Shown one piece after another: positions 1 through 9,265 of a DNA stretch of 64,000 nucleotides. Source of the stretch: Pseudoalteromonas luteoviolacea (lineage in GTDB: Bacteria > Pseudomonadota > Gammaproteobacteria > Enterobacterales > Alteromonadaceae); the NCBI RefSeq assembly GCF_001696455.1, contig NZ_MAUJ01000001.1, positions 992,001-1,056,000 of the forward strand, in the 5' to 3' direction. A program made the translations under genes and the position numbers. How positions within the stretch are numbered: position 1 is the stretch's first letter; each line of letters starts with the position of its first letter. The notes beneath the pieces were generated by a model. The model was not told where the DNA came from and made no database searches. It saw nothing but the letters and a program-made list of their open reading frames with translations.

Positions 1-141
1 TTTTTCCTTTTTTAAGGTAAAGCCTGTTGAAGCTTCGGGTTCTCTGACTTCTCTTGGTTTTGATTCACCAGCAAGCGTGGCTGTCGGTAATGCTGAGGCC
101 AATAAAAAGGCAATCAGTGAGCGCTTATATTTCATATTCAT
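1..141 (-). CDS. N-terminus of an exported protein (cut by window edge)
   Basis: Only the first 47 codons lie in the window. Reading leftward from ATG at 141 (a second in-frame ATG is at 135) gives a short basic start, a hydrophobic stretch (SLIAFLLASALPTATLA) and a likely signal-peptidase site before GESKPRE, so the product is exported. The visible mature part is charged and shows no recognisable domain. It is divergent from the rhombosortase gene, with about 80 bp between them that must hold both promoters. Function cannot be assigned from this fragment. Confidence 0.6.
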   Translation of the reverse strand, partial: MNMKYKRSLIAFLLASALPTATLAGESKPREVREPEASTGFTLKKEK

Positions 142-223
142 ATTTATTAATTTTCAATCGTCGTTGGCATCATAAAGGTTAACAGGCACAATATACAAAA
201 ATAGATAATATTGTGAACATAGA

Positions 224-817
224 ATGTTTGGTTTAAACCTGCCTGTAAGTCGAAATTATATACTCCCGCCAATCGTGCTTTCGCTTATTGCCATTTTACT
301 AATGGCTTTCGAGCTGAGAGATGTGCTTGAATTTCATCGCCAACTTATCAGTGAGGGCGAGTTTTGGCGAATTTGGAGCAGCCAATATATACATACTAAT
401 TGGACTCATTTAGGCTTAAATCTAATTGGCATACTGTTTATTTGGATACTTCATGCTGAGCACACCTCTCCGTCTCGTTATTTTACCCACATTATTTTGC
501 TAGGTATTTGGACAGGAGTTGGAATTTGGCTTTTTTGCCCTGATATCAAAGTATACACGGGCCTCAGTGGATTGCTACATGGAATTATCGTCTGGGGCGC
601 ATTAAAAGATATTCAAACAAAAGAGCCTACAGGTGTGCTTTTATTCCTTGGTATTGTGGGCAAGCTTGCGTGGGAGCAATATGCAGGTCCTAGCAGTGAC
701 GTTGGCAATTTGATAAATTCACGGGTAGCAATTGAGTCACATCTGATCGGTGCTATCGGAGGTGTTGTTTTGGCAATTCCTCTGTTTAAAGACAAGCTTG
801 GGTTCGCAAAGTCTTGA
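224..817 (+). CDS. rrtA: Rhombosortase (rhomboid-family intramembrane serine protease)
   Basis: A 197-residue protein with several hydrophobic segments. It carries the compact rhomboid catalytic pair: Ser115 in TGLSGLLHG and His173 in ESHLIGAIGG. The small size and the GLSG...LHG pattern fit the rhombosortase branch rather than GlpG. Rhombosortases are inner-membrane proteases paired with substrates that end in a GlyGly-CTERM tail (Gly-Gly, one TM helix, basic residues), usually secreted hydrolases. No protein in this window ends with such a tail, so its substrates must be encoded elsewhere. It stands alone, divergent from the exported protein at 1-141 and convergent with the next gene. The family call is fairly secure; the sub-family rests on motif memory. 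Confidence 0.75.
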   Translation: MFGLNLPVSRNYILPPIVLSLIAILLMAFELRDVLEFHRQLISEGEFWRIWSSQYIHTNWTHLGLNLIGILFIWILHAEHTSPSRYFTHIILLGIWTGVGIWLFCPDIKVYTGLSGLLHGIIVWGALKDIQTKEPTGVLLFLGIVGKLAWEQYAGPSSDVGNLINSRVAIESHLIGAIGGVVLAIPLFKDKLGFAKS

Positions 818-829
818 CCTAAAGCATAA

Positions 830-852
830 GCGGCCTTTGTGAAAAAGGCCGC
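830..852. terminator. Hairpin between convergent genes
   Basis: GCGGCCTTT (830-838) and AAAGGCCGC (844-852) form a 9-bp perfect stem with a 5-nt loop, 12 bp after the rhombosortase stop and 10 bp before the stop of the convergent gene. No long T-run follows on either strand, so it may be a weak or bidirectional terminator. Confidence 0.5.
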
Positions 853-862
853 CACTACATAT

Positions 863-2122
863 TTAGTTTGAAGTTATTTTAAATATCCTACCGTTAACTC
901 CCACACCTTTTGATTCCCAAACAATTAAATGTAACTCATCATTTAACTTCGCAATTGAATGGAAGTTTTGGTTGTTATCAATTGTTTTTTCTATTGGAAT
1001 TACAGACGACTCATCAACGTAATTATTTTGCATGAACTCAATGACCTTTCCTTTGACGCCGATCTTTTCAGGATAACCATATTGTGTCCATACAAGCTTT
1101 ACATGATTAGCAGATACAACACTAGCATCCACAGGTTCAGAGCCCTGTACAAAATAGTCCGATATTTTAAATTCAGATGCGAAGTGTATGGTATTGATGT
1201 TAGTCAAGGTACCAATTCGCCCTGCTGCATACATTTGATTGTAGCCGCTACCATTTTGCTTGTAGCCCTTCCAAGTGAATAGAATTCGTTCTGCATCAAG
1301 CGCAATAATGTTCGGGTAAAATTGAGCTCGGTTTTGTTCTTGATTCACGACTAACTCATTCTCAAAAGCCACAATACCACTTGGTAAAAACTCAGCGACA
1401 CGAGCAGCAATACCAGAGCCTTGGCTGTCAGCACTTGGGTCGTTTGTAATCCAAGTAAATACAGCTCGTCTATCAGACATGGCTTTTACTCTAGGCGCAT
1501 TTTGTACGCTCTGTGATAGTTGATTAACTTGAAATTGATTTTGCTCAATGTAAACACCATTAGGCTGTACCACGCCAATTGAAGCGAAAATACCAACAAT
1601 TTGCTCATCGTAGCCTGTCCATGTAACTAGCAGCCTGCCATCGGATAACACTGCCACATGAGGCATTGGCACTGAAGACTGCTCAACAGCGATTTTTTGT
1701 TCGGGCCCGAGTTCCCAACTACCATCAGGAGTTACCGTCACAGCTCGCAAATACACTTCATACGCATTGCTCCAGATTATCGCAATGCGTCCATCTTTTA
1801 ACAGCACTGACTCTGGGGGATTCCAACCACCCAGTTTAAAGTTGTCAGAAATACTCTGAGTGGTACCAAAAGTCACTGACTTATCTGAGTTAATGTGGCC
1901 TAGACGACCTTTAACTTTATTAGGGTACGATGATTCGGCCCATGTAAAAAACACTTGGTCTTCACTCAATTTGGTGACATTAGGCTTGACCCCTTGTCTC
2001 CATTCACCTTCAGTAACCAAAAACTCTTCAAATCCTTCGATTTCAACGGATTTGACAACAGGCGAACCAAACAGTGTAAACATCAGACAGAAATAACCTA
2101 CCGTCGCTTTTAAGATATGCAT
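863..2122 (-). CDS. Secreted beta-propeller-like protein, function unknown
   Basis: A 419-residue protein starting at ATG 2122 behind GGAGAA. Residues 1-25 form a signal peptide. The mature part is built from repeats of about 50-60 residues with a common core of the type 'L-x-D-G-R-h-h-h-x-W' (VLSDGRLLVTWTG, AMSDRRAVFTWI, ALDAERILFTWKG, SANHVKLVWTQ, KLNDELHLIVWES). This Asp/Gly-Arg-hydrophobic-Trp pattern is typical of blades in a beta-propeller. I see no catalytic motif, lipobox or sorting tail. It could be a secreted binding protein. It is a single gene ending against the rhombosortase gene; no role can be read from context. Confidence 0.6.
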   Translation of the reverse strand: MHILKATVGYFCLMFTLFGSPVVKSVEIEGFEEFLVTEGEWRQGVKPNVTKLSEDQVFFTWAESSYPNKVKGRLGHINSDKSVTFGTTQSISDNFKLGGWNPPESVLLKDGRIAIIWSNAYEVYLRAVTVTPDGSWELGPEQKIAVEQSSVPMPHVAVLSDGRLLVTWTGYDEQIVGIFASIGVVQPNGVYIEQNQFQVNQLSQSVQNAPRVKAMSDRRAVFTWITNDPSADSQGSGIAARVAEFLPSGIVAFENELVVNQEQNRAQFYPNIIALDAERILFTWKGYKQNGSGYNQMYAAGRIGTLTNINTIHFASEFKISDYFVQGSEPVDASVVSANHVKLVWTQYGYPEKIGVKGKVIEFMQNNYVDESSVIPIEKTIDNNQNFHSIAKLNDELHLIVWESKGVGVNGRIFKITSN

Positions 2123-2270
2123 TGAATTTCTCCATTAGTAATCCTTACTACATGACGAATTTCGCTTAAATACATATGATCAGACTCGATAACAACGTAA
2201 CGTATCTGAATAAAATAAGCGCTCTAATAATATAGAGCAAACATGACAGACATGTTGTCGCTTAGGCAAA

Positions 2271-3161
2271 TTACTGCGGGATGTTACTGGCCAAATAGTC
2301 TAAAAAAGCCCTCGTTTTGGGTGCCAATAATTCACGCTTTAAATAAATGGCATATGTTGAACTAAGCGTTTCATAAGGACTAAATGTGTACTGATTAAGT
2401 AGCTGTACCAACACACCGTCTTTTAGTTCCTTTTTAACTGCCCACAAAGGGATCAGTGCAATCCCGGCATCATTCATCAACAGTTGCTTTTGACCATTTA
2501 CAGAATTGATTGACATCCCTTTGCCAATCGCAAGTTTGGTTGGTTTATCTTTGATAAGGAACCAATCTCGCCAACCTCGGTAACTATATTTTATACAGGT
2601 GAAATGCTCCAGGTCATCGGGAAGTTGAGGCTCCCCATGCGTTTCAAGGTATCTTGGGCTTGCACAGATCACAAAATTATTAGACGCGAGTCGCTTCGAT
2701 ACAAGGGTTGAATCTGGTAGACGACCGCTTCTGATCGCAATATCTATATTTTCATCAACCAAATCTACGACACGCTCTGTAAGTTCTATCTCGATGTCTA
2801 CATTTGGAAATCGTTTTTTAAACGTTGGGATCAGCGGCAGCACAATACATTCTCCAAACCCTACTGTCATACTCAATCTTAAAGTACCAGATGGGTTCTC
2901 TTTAAGTTCGTTGACTACTTGTTTCGCTTCTTGAAGTTCAGCAACAATTCTTTGAGAGTACTCATAGTATTTGGTACCAGCTTCTGTTAACCCAATACTT
3001 CTTGTTGTCCTGTTTAGTAATCGCACGCCAAGTTCTTCCTCTAGTGCTGCTAATTGCCTAGAAATTGAAGAAGGCTGAACATCTAAGTACTTACTAGATA
3101 GAGAGATGCTTTTTGTCTCTACAACACAATTGAAATACGTAAGTCGATTTATCGTGCTCAT
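2271..3161 (-). CDS. LysR-family transcriptional regulator
   Basis: A 296-residue protein. Residues 1-60 are a winged helix-turn-helix (TYFNCVVETKSISLSSKYLD, then SSISRQLAALEEELGVRLLNR), followed by a linker helix and a periplasmic-binding-protein-like effector domain from about residue 90 to the end. Length and layout are normal for the family, in the subgroup that often sits next to oxidoreductases. It is divergent from the MDR oxidoreductase at 3300, the usual LysR target arrangement, with a T-N11-A dyad between them. The inducer cannot be told from sequence. Confidence 0.9.
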   Translation of the reverse strand: MSTINRLTYFNCVVETKSISLSSKYLDVQPSSISRQLAALEEELGVRLLNRTTRSIGLTEAGTKYYEYSQRIVAELQEAKQVVNELKENPSGTLRLSMTVGFGECIVLPLIPTFKKRFPNVDIEIELTERVVDLVDENIDIAIRSGRLPDSTLVSKRLASNNFVICASPRYLETHGEPQLPDDLEHFTCIKYSYRGWRDWFLIKDKPTKLAIGKGMSINSVNGQKQLLMNDAGIALIPLWAVKKELKDGVLVQLLNQYTFSPYETLSSTYAIYLKRELLAPKTRAFLDYLASNIPQ

Positions 3162-3203
3162 GCTGAGTCCTAAAAACTTATTTGTTTTCAGGCTAACCCA
3201 CTA

Positions 3204-3218
3204 TTGCTTTATAAGCAA
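3204..3218. promoter_or_regulatory. Candidate LysR operator (T-N11-A dyad)
   Basis: TTGCT-TTATA-AGCAA is a perfect 5-bp inverted repeat that meets the LysR T-N11-A rule. It lies about 43 bp before the lysR start and 82 bp before the oxidoreductase start. Assignment to this regulator is by position and form only. Confidence 0.45.
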
Positions 3219-3299
3219 AATTACTTTGCTATATGACATATGGATTGCTCTGATGACAAAATTTAGAATCAACGCCTAATTCGATAAAGAGATATCAAA

Positions 3300-4283
3300 A
3301 TGAAAGCGATGGTAATTAAAGAACTTGGTAGTAGCGACGTATTTCAACTCGAAGAACGCGAGAAGCCAAGAATTAAATCTGGGCACTTGGTCATTGAAGT
3401 CAAAGCAACGAGTGTTAACCCGCTCGATACCATGCTACGATCAACTGAAACCCCTTGGTCTGATAACCTACCTGAGATTCTTCACGGAGACGTAGCAGGT
3501 ACCGTTATTGAAGTCGGTGAAGACGTCACAAATTTCAGAATTGGTGACGCAGTCTATGGCTGTGCAGGTGGAATTTCTGGCATTAATGGTGCGCTTTGCG
3601 AATATATGCTGGTTGATGCTAGATTAATGGCGCACAAACCGACAACACTGTCCATGAAAGAAGCCGCTGCGCTCCCCCTTGTCGCAATAACCGCATGGGA
3701 AGCATTGCATGACAAACTGAAGATACAATCAGGTGATCACATTTTGATCCACGGTGCCACGGGCGGCGTTGGACATCTTGCAATACAACTAGCTAAATAT
3801 TTCGGTGCTACGGTATCTGCCACAGTAAAACCACGAAACTTAAGTGTCGCCAACACCCTAAATGCAGACAATATTATCAATGTTGAAGAACAAACAGTCT
3901 CCGAATACGTTGAAAAATTAACAGGCGGCGTCGGGTTCGATGCAGTATTTGATACCATTGCCGGTAAAAATATCCAGCACAGCTTTGAAGCTGCTCGGAT
4001 AAACGGTAATGTAGCGACAACCTTGCCAATAGACGATACATTACAAGTCGCACTTAAAAGTTTGAGTTTGCACAGCGTGCTCATGCTTATACCTTTAATA
4101 AACGGCATCAACCGCGAATCGCATGGCAAAATATTAGCGTATATTTCTACACTCGTAGACAAAGGTGTGATTAAGCCTTTAATTGATAAAAGTGACTTCT
4201 CAATATGGGAAGTTGCTAAAGCACATGAGCGCTATCACTCAGGCCAAGCTGTCGGAAAAATAGCTTTGACAATGAAGAAATAA
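3300..4283 (+). CDS. Zinc-independent MDR oxidoreductase (NADPH:quinone reductase-like)
   Basis: A 327-residue medium-chain dehydrogenase/reductase. The N-terminal GroES-like domain spans about residues 1-120 and the Rossmann domain about 125-270, with the NADPH-binding glycine motif HGATGGVGHLAIQLAKYFGA. Cysteines and histidines of the catalytic and structural zinc sites of alcohol dehydrogenases are not visible, which places it with quinone oxidoreductases and zeta-crystallin-like enzymes. Such enzymes reduce quinones or enones with NADPH in the cytoplasm. It is divergent from a LysR gene that probably controls it. The exact substrate is unknown. Confidence 0.85.
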   Translation: MKAMVIKELGSSDVFQLEEREKPRIKSGHLVIEVKATSVNPLDTMLRSTETPWSDNLPEILHGDVAGTVIEVGEDVTNFRIGDAVYGCAGGISGINGALCEYMLVDARLMAHKPTTLSMKEAAALPLVAITAWEALHDKLKIQSGDHILIHGATGGVGHLAIQLAKYFGATVSATVKPRNLSVANTLNADNIINVEEQTVSEYVEKLTGGVGFDAVFDTIAGKNIQHSFEAARINGNVATTLPIDDTLQVALKSLSLHSVLMLIPLINGINRESHGKILAYISTLVDKGVIKPLIDKSDFSIWEVAKAHERYHSGQAVGKIALTMKK

Positions 4284-4316
4284 AAAACCATCAACTGCTG
4301 CTATGCGACTTAGAAA

Positions 4317-4339
4317 AAAGCCAGCGTAATGCTGGCTTT
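4317..4339. terminator. Bidirectional terminator
   Basis: AAAGCCAGC (4317-4325), loop GTAAT, GCTGGCTTT (4331-4339), with A-rich sequence to the left and T-rich sequence to the right. It separates the convergent oxidoreductase and S9 peptidase genes and can serve both. Confidence 0.8.
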
Positions 4340-4349
4340 CTTTGCTGGT

Positions 4350-6833
4350 TTATAAGTTTTCTTTAAACAACTTATAAATTCGACGGTATTCGTCTAACCA
4401 GCTTGATGGTTGAACAAAACCATGAGGCTCTACTGGATAAATTGCCGTTTCATAGTTTTCTTTCTCAAGCTCAATTAGGCGTTGTACCAAGCGCACGACA
4501 TCTTGGAAGAACACGTTGTCATCAATCATCGGGGCGTTAATCAGCATTGGCTTGTTCAGGCCTTCGGCGAAGTAGATTGGTGAGCTTCGTCTATAAGCGA
4601 TAGGATCATCTGCTGGACGGTTTAGAATGTTGGATGTATACGGGTCGTTATAATATGCCCAATCTGTCACTGGACGAAGTGCAGCACCCGCTTGGAACAG
4701 TTCAGGTTGCGTAAACAGTGCCATGAAAGTCATGAAACCGCCGTATGATCCGCCATAAGTACCTACAGAGCCCTCGTCGACGTTCGCATTTTCTGCCATC
4801 CACTTAACACCGTCTGCCAAGTCTTGAATTTCAGGTGTTCCCATCTGGCGATAAATCGCTGTTCTCCAATCACGGCCATAGCCTTTAGATGCGCGATAGT
4901 CCATATCCATCACGACATAGCCTTCACTTGCCAGCAATGAATGGAACATAAATTCACGGAAGTATACAGACCAACCCATGTGAGAGTTTTGCAAATAACC
5001 AGCACCGTGGTTAAAGATTACAGCTTTACGTTTTTTACCGGTTTCACCAGGTTTGTAATCTGCTGGATAATACACTTTTGCATAAATAGGCTCATCAGTA
5101 TGGCTTGATGGTACTGCTACGATTTTAGGTGCAATTAACTTTTTATTTAAGAAATCATCAGATACTGTATTAGTTAGACGCTTAGGCTGAGCTCCCGGTT
5201 TTGCATCTGCAACATACAGCTCAGTTGGCATCATGATGGTTGAGTGCCTAAGTAAAAGCTTTGACTCGTCTGGGCTCAGTGAAAAGTCAGTCATACCATT
5301 CAAATCAGTAATGGCTTCTTGCTTTTTCGTTTTGACATCTACAGAGTAAACTTCGTAAATACCAGGGTGATCAACATTCGCTTTAAAGAAAAACTGGCTG
5401 TTGTCTTTTGTCAGTTTCGGTTCTGAAACAACAAATTTACCAGAAGTGAGTTGTGTCGCTTTGCCATCAATTGGTTTTACATATAAGTGACTATAACCGC
5501 TTTCTTCAGATAGGAAGTACAGCGAATCTTCGCCATTTAACCAACCAAAATCATTGTATGCGTAGTTTACCCAAGCACTATCATGAAGCCTGTGTTGTGG
5601 CGTTAACTCACCTTTTTCAAAATCCATTGTAGTAAGCCAACGGTCTTTATTGTCCCATGCCTTAAACATCAAAGCGACTTGGTCACCGGCACTATTCCAT
5701 TGAATAGGTGATTGAGACCAGTACCAATCACGCATTAATTTGATTGCGCGCGGCGACTTTTCAGATTTATAACTTTCGCCTATTGCTTCTGCGTTTTCTT
5801 TTCTGACAGCAGCCAATACATCTTCGTCAAAACCAGGCAGAGTTTCAAAACCAACCGACTTTTGAGTATCAGTCGCTAAATCTACATAAATAACTTCAAC
5901 TTCTACAGGCGTGTTATCTGCAACACGGCTACGAGCAGGAACAGGATCGATGTTACCATCTTGGCCAATATAATTTGGCATCATGTCTTTTTCTGTGGAT
6001 TGAGAGTAAACATTATGCTCACTAACAACCACAATCAGCTTGTCACCTTTAGGAGAAAGGCTCGCTTCAACAAGGTTTTTACCTTCGCCTATGTAGATAT
6101 GCTTGTTATCTAAAGACGGGTTTTGGTTATTGATTTCAGCTTTACGCGCCTCTGCATCCAAAGCATTTTTATGCGTTAGTGCGACATAATCGATTAGCTT
6201 GTGCTGTTCTTTTGCAATATAGGTACTTGGCTCTTGCGTTCCCTTTGGTTTGTCCCCTTTATGAAGCTTAACCAATTCGGTCGTTAGACCCGTTTCAACA
6301 TTGACAGAGAAAAACGTGTTATCTACACGATAAGCCAACTCACCAGAGAGCATGAACTGCACTATACTCTCTTGCGCTGAAGTCTTAGTGAGCTGTTTTG
6401 TGGCATTGGTACGAAGATCTTTTACAAAGATATTACCTTTGAATGTGTAAGCTTGAAAACGTCCATCATTTGAATAAATAGCGCTGCCATTACCTATCTC
6501 GTGTAAGCTTTTAAGCGTTACTTGGTCGATTCCTTTATTGCTATCAATTGCAAAAGTATCTCTTAATTGATTACCTTTTTGCTTTTGGTTGAAATAAATA
6601 GTGCTGCTATCGGCTCCCCAAAATGCGCCTTCTGGTGTACGACTAATCCAGTCTGGATCCGCCATCGCTTGTTCTAGGGTGATATTTTCACTACCAAAAT
6701 CTAAAGGGGTTTGTACAACTGGTGCTACCACTGGTGCATTAGTAGCAACTTCTTTGTGAGAAGTTTGACTTGTTGTTTGACAGCCTGTTAGCAGTAATCC
6801 TGCTACAGCAATGCTCAAAAGGGATTTTTTCAT
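4350..6833 (-). CDS. S9-family prolyl oligopeptidase-like lipoprotein
   Basis: An 827-residue protein. The N-terminus (MKKSLLSIAVAGLLLTGCQT) is a lipoprotein signal with Cys18 as the lipidated residue, so it acts at the cell envelope facing the periplasm or outside. Residues of roughly 60-560 form a WD/PD40-type beta-propeller domain. The C-terminal alpha/beta-hydrolase domain has the nucleophile motif GGSYGGFM, the acid in DDNVFFQD and the histidine in EPHGFVQP: the complete Ser-Asp-His triad of S9B/S9C peptidases. The likely role is trimming of peptides, as dipeptidyl- or acylaminoacyl-peptidase. It is a monocistronic gene with its own terminator at 4317-4339. Confidence 0.88.
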   Translation of the reverse strand: MKKSLLSIAVAGLLLTGCQTTSQTSHKEVATNAPVVAPVVQTPLDFGSENITLEQAMADPDWISRTPEGAFWGADSSTIYFNQKQKGNQLRDTFAIDSNKGIDQVTLKSLHEIGNGSAIYSNDGRFQAYTFKGNIFVKDLRTNATKQLTKTSAQESIVQFMLSGELAYRVDNTFFSVNVETGLTTELVKLHKGDKPKGTQEPSTYIAKEQHKLIDYVALTHKNALDAEARKAEINNQNPSLDNKHIYIGEGKNLVEASLSPKGDKLIVVVSEHNVYSQSTEKDMMPNYIGQDGNIDPVPARSRVADNTPVEVEVIYVDLATDTQKSVGFETLPGFDEDVLAAVRKENAEAIGESYKSEKSPRAIKLMRDWYWSQSPIQWNSAGDQVALMFKAWDNKDRWLTTMDFEKGELTPQHRLHDSAWVNYAYNDFGWLNGEDSLYFLSEESGYSHLYVKPIDGKATQLTSGKFVVSEPKLTKDNSQFFFKANVDHPGIYEVYSVDVKTKKQEAITDLNGMTDFSLSPDESKLLLRHSTIMMPTELYVADAKPGAQPKRLTNTVSDDFLNKKLIAPKIVAVPSSHTDEPIYAKVYYPADYKPGETGKKRKAVIFNHGAGYLQNSHMGWSVYFREFMFHSLLASEGYVVMDMDYRASKGYGRDWRTAIYRQMGTPEIQDLADGVKWMAENANVDEGSVGTYGGSYGGFMTFMALFTQPELFQAGAALRPVTDWAYYNDPYTSNILNRPADDPIAYRRSSPIYFAEGLNKPMLINAPMIDDNVFFQDVVRLVQRLIELEKENYETAIYPVEPHGFVQPSSWLDEYRRIYKLFKENL

Positions 6834-6974
6834 CAGAGCTCTTCTTTTAATTTATAAATCAGGCTAATTTAATCAGAAGATAGAGCAACATTCGACTGGT
6901 TTAAGATAAATAAACAAAGTTTTTAGCTTGGTGGCTAAGTTTAGGTTGGCTAACACACTTTTTAGATAAAAAAA

Positions 6975-6994
6975 GGCCAGTAAAGATACTGGCC
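6975..6994 (-). terminator. Rho-independent terminator of the YeiH-type gene
   Basis: GGCCAGTA-AAGA-TACTGGCC, an 8-bp perfect stem with a 4-nt loop, followed on the minus strand by a run of T. It lies about 120 bp beyond the stop of the transporter gene. The stretch between holds no convincing gene. Confidence 0.75.
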
Positions 6995-7111
6995 AAATAC
7001 TCTCTGCGCTCACATAGTCGTTGATGGACAACGAGTATGAAATGAGGCATATCCAAGCCTCATTAACTCTGACTTGAGTCATTTAAAAAAGTTCAAAAAA
7101 ATTTAGTAAAT

Positions 7112-8068
7112 TTATTGAATAAATCCGTCAAAAATTAGTAATAGCAGTATCGAACTCACGATGACCCATAAAACTAATGCCATTACAAAAGGTTGCCAAC
7201 CGCACTGCTTCAACACTTGTTTCGATATACCTGCTCCAATTAAAAACAAGGTGCCTACGAGCAGTTCTTTCGCTATGGAATAACATGTATTCCAAACAGG
7301 CTGCAAATCAGGGAGCATCGTGTTAATTGCAGCAGCTAATAAAAAGCCAATAATAAATAAAGGGATGCTTGCCCGCTCTTCAGAGCGCCAAAATACCCCG
7401 GCTAAAGCTGTATAAGGTACAATCCACATGGCGCGTGTTAGCTTTATCGTGGTTGCCATTGCCAAAGCCACTGGTCCATAAGCCGCAGCCGCACCGACCA
7501 CACTGCTGGTGTCGTGAATTGCTAATGCGCTCCACAAAGCAAACTGGCTTTCAGTCAATTCAAAGTAATGCCCAAGCCAGGGGAAAATTAACAAACCAAC
7601 CGCATTCAGTGAAAAGACAATCGCCAAAGCAACGGCAATTTCATCTTGCTTAGCTTTTATAACTGGTGCCATCGCTGCGATAGCACTGCCACCGCAAATT
7701 GCCGTTCCAAAAGAAATGAGCGTGCCGGTATTACGATTAAGCTTAAAAAGCTGCGTTAAAATTTCACCAAGCCCAATGATCGCGGTGATGCTCACTATGG
7801 TTAGCACCAGAGAGCTACGCCCGACTTCAATGACTTGCATAACATCTACATTAAATCCTAAGCCAACAACAGATATTTTTAGAAGCCACTTTGAAAGTGT
7901 AGCGCTTTGCTCTTCAAACGGGTTTTTAAGAAATATAGCAAAGCCTATTCCTAAAAATAACGCTAAGGCTGAACCTATCAGGGGTGTTACACAAAATAAA
8001 AATAACGCTACAAACGAAATTTTTAAAACAAGGGAGTTGTTTGATTTGAAGAAGTTAGTCATAAGCAT
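7112..8068 (-). CDS. YeiH/UPF0324-family membrane transporter
   Basis: A 318-residue polytopic protein with about nine or ten hydrophobic segments covering nearly the whole chain. Conserved-looking stretches are SFGTAICGGSAIAAMAPV, HDTSSVVGAAAAYGPVAL and the near-C-terminal LFLIGAGISKQ, typical of the UPF0324 (YeiH) family. Members have been proposed as sulfate or other small-anion exporters, but the substrate is not well settled. Two in-frame starts (8068, 8062) are equally possible. No sulfur-metabolism gene adjoins it, so context does not help. Confidence 0.8.
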   Translation of the reverse strand: MLMTNFFKSNNSLVLKISFVALFLFCVTPLIGSALALFLGIGFAIFLKNPFEEQSATLSKWLLKISVVGLGFNVDVMQVIEVGRSSLVLTIVSITAIIGLGEILTQLFKLNRNTGTLISFGTAICGGSAIAAMAPVIKAKQDEIAVALAIVFSLNAVGLLIFPWLGHYFELTESQFALWSALAIHDTSSVVGAAAAYGPVALAMATTIKLTRAMWIVPYTALAGVFWRSEERASIPLFIIGFLLAAAINTMLPDLQPVWNTCYSIAKELLVGTLFLIGAGISKQVLKQCGWQPFVMALVLWVIVSSILLLLIFDGFIQ

Positions 8069-8090
8069 ATTAATTACACTTGTAATAAAA

Positions 8091-8115
8091 AAGCCGAGCT
8101 TTAGCTCGGCTTTTT
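8091..8115. terminator. Bidirectional terminator between purK and the YeiH-type gene
   Basis: AAGCCGAGCT (8091-8100) and AGCTCGGCTT (8103-8112) form a strong stem with a 2-nt centre, A-run before and T-run after. It ends purEK transcription on the minus strand immediately after the purK stop at 8116; the YeiH-type gene starts just beyond it. Confidence 0.85.
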
Positions 8116-9264
8116 CTAGTTTAGAATTAGTGCATGACTGGTGTCTAGCACTCCAGGATAATCATCCTCTGGCAGTATGTCCGCCAATTCAGCTAACCTT
8201 TCACCCAATTGGTGAAGATTGTCTGCTGAGACATTTATGTGCCCCATTTTTCTTCCTGGTTTTGCTTCTTTTCCATACCAGTGGCTAGTACAGCCTGCTA
8301 CTGTCAACACTGTGTGGGGTATAGATTGCTGGCCAAGCACGTTGATCATCGCAGTTGGGCGCACGAGTTTAGTACAACCAGTTGGTAAACCAGTAATAGC
8401 ACGCATATGGTTTTCAAACTGACTAGTATGGCAACCCTGCTGCGTCCAATGGCCTGAATTATGAACTCGAGGCGCAATTTCATTGACCAATAGCTGACCG
8501 CCAACATCGAAAAACTCAATGGCCAAAACGCCAACATAATCTAACTCTGTTGCTAGCTTTTGAAATGCAGATTCAGCTTGTTCTTGAATTGCAGCTTTCT
8601 CTTTGCCTGCAATAGACAAAGTTAACACGCCATTTGTATGCTGGTTTTCAGTCAGTGGATAAACTTTACACTCGCCATTTTTGCTTCGAACCCCGATGAT
8701 AGAAACTTCTCTGTCAAATGGGATCATTTTTTCTGCAATAATCGAGTGTGGTGTACTGACTGTACCCGATGCAATAAAGCTTTCCATTTCAGACCAGATT
8801 TGATCAATCTCATCTTCTGATTTCAGTCGCCATTGACCTTTGCCATCATACCCAGCTTGACAGGTTTTGATGACCAATGGCATACCTAGTTTTTCCACGG
8901 CAGCTAAAAAGTGGTTTTTCTCTGTTATTAACGCATAAGGCGCGCATGGAACTTGTGTGTTGTCTAATAATGCTTTTTCTTTGCTGCGATCACCGCCAGT
9001 CGCGATAGATTGAGCGCCTGGGTAGAACTTACCGCTCGATTCACAGATTGTTAGAACGTCTTCAGGGATATGTTCAAACTCGGCAGTGATAGCAAACGAC
9101 TGCGCAACCTCTTGTTCAAGCGTTGAATCTGACACTTCAAAAGTTACGGGGTTTATGACTTGTTTTGTACTCACATCGTAAGCCAAAACCTCTATGCCTA
9201 AGTGAGTCGATGAAAGACTCATCATTCTCGCCAGCTGTCCAGCGCCTAATACTAAGACTCTCAT
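8116..9264 (-). CDS. purK: 5-(carboxyamino)imidazole ribonucleotide synthase (PurK)
   Basis: A 382-residue ATP-grasp enzyme of purine synthesis. It carboxylates AIR to N5-CAIR with ATP and bicarbonate. The N-terminal nucleotide-binding turn MRVLVLGAGQLARMM, the central ATP-grasp segment with IKTCQAGYDGKGQW, and the active-site region VNEIAPRVHNSGHWTQQ are all present. Length is somewhat above the 355 residues of the E. coli protein. It starts one base after the purE stop, so the two are translated from one message, and the product passes to PurE. Cytoplasmic. Confidence 0.95.
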   Translation of the reverse strand: MRVLVLGAGQLARMMSLSSTHLGIEVLAYDVSTKQVINPVTFEVSDSTLEQEVAQSFAITAEFEHIPEDVLTICESSGKFYPGAQSIATGGDRSKEKALLDNTQVPCAPYALITEKNHFLAAVEKLGMPLVIKTCQAGYDGKGQWRLKSEDEIDQIWSEMESFIASGTVSTPHSIIAEKMIPFDREVSIIGVRSKNGECKVYPLTENQHTNGVLTLSIAGKEKAAIQEQAESAFQKLATELDYVGVLAIEFFDVGGQLLVNEIAPRVHNSGHWTQQGCHTSQFENHMRAITGLPTGCTKLVRPTAMINVLGQQSIPHTVLTVAGCTSHWYGKEAKPGRKMGHINVSADNLHQLGERLAELADILPEDDYPGVLDTSHALILN

Positions 9265-9265
9265 A

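Noticed and set aside
613..855. An 80-codon minus-strand frame over the end of the rhombosortase gene
   Set aside because: It is antisense to a clear gene and runs through the hairpin at 830-852.
6873..7082. A 69-codon open frame on the minus strand between the S9 peptidase and the YeiH-type gene
   Set aside because: It spans the terminator at 6975-6994, has no ribosome binding site and its translation is of low-complexity, non-protein-like composition.
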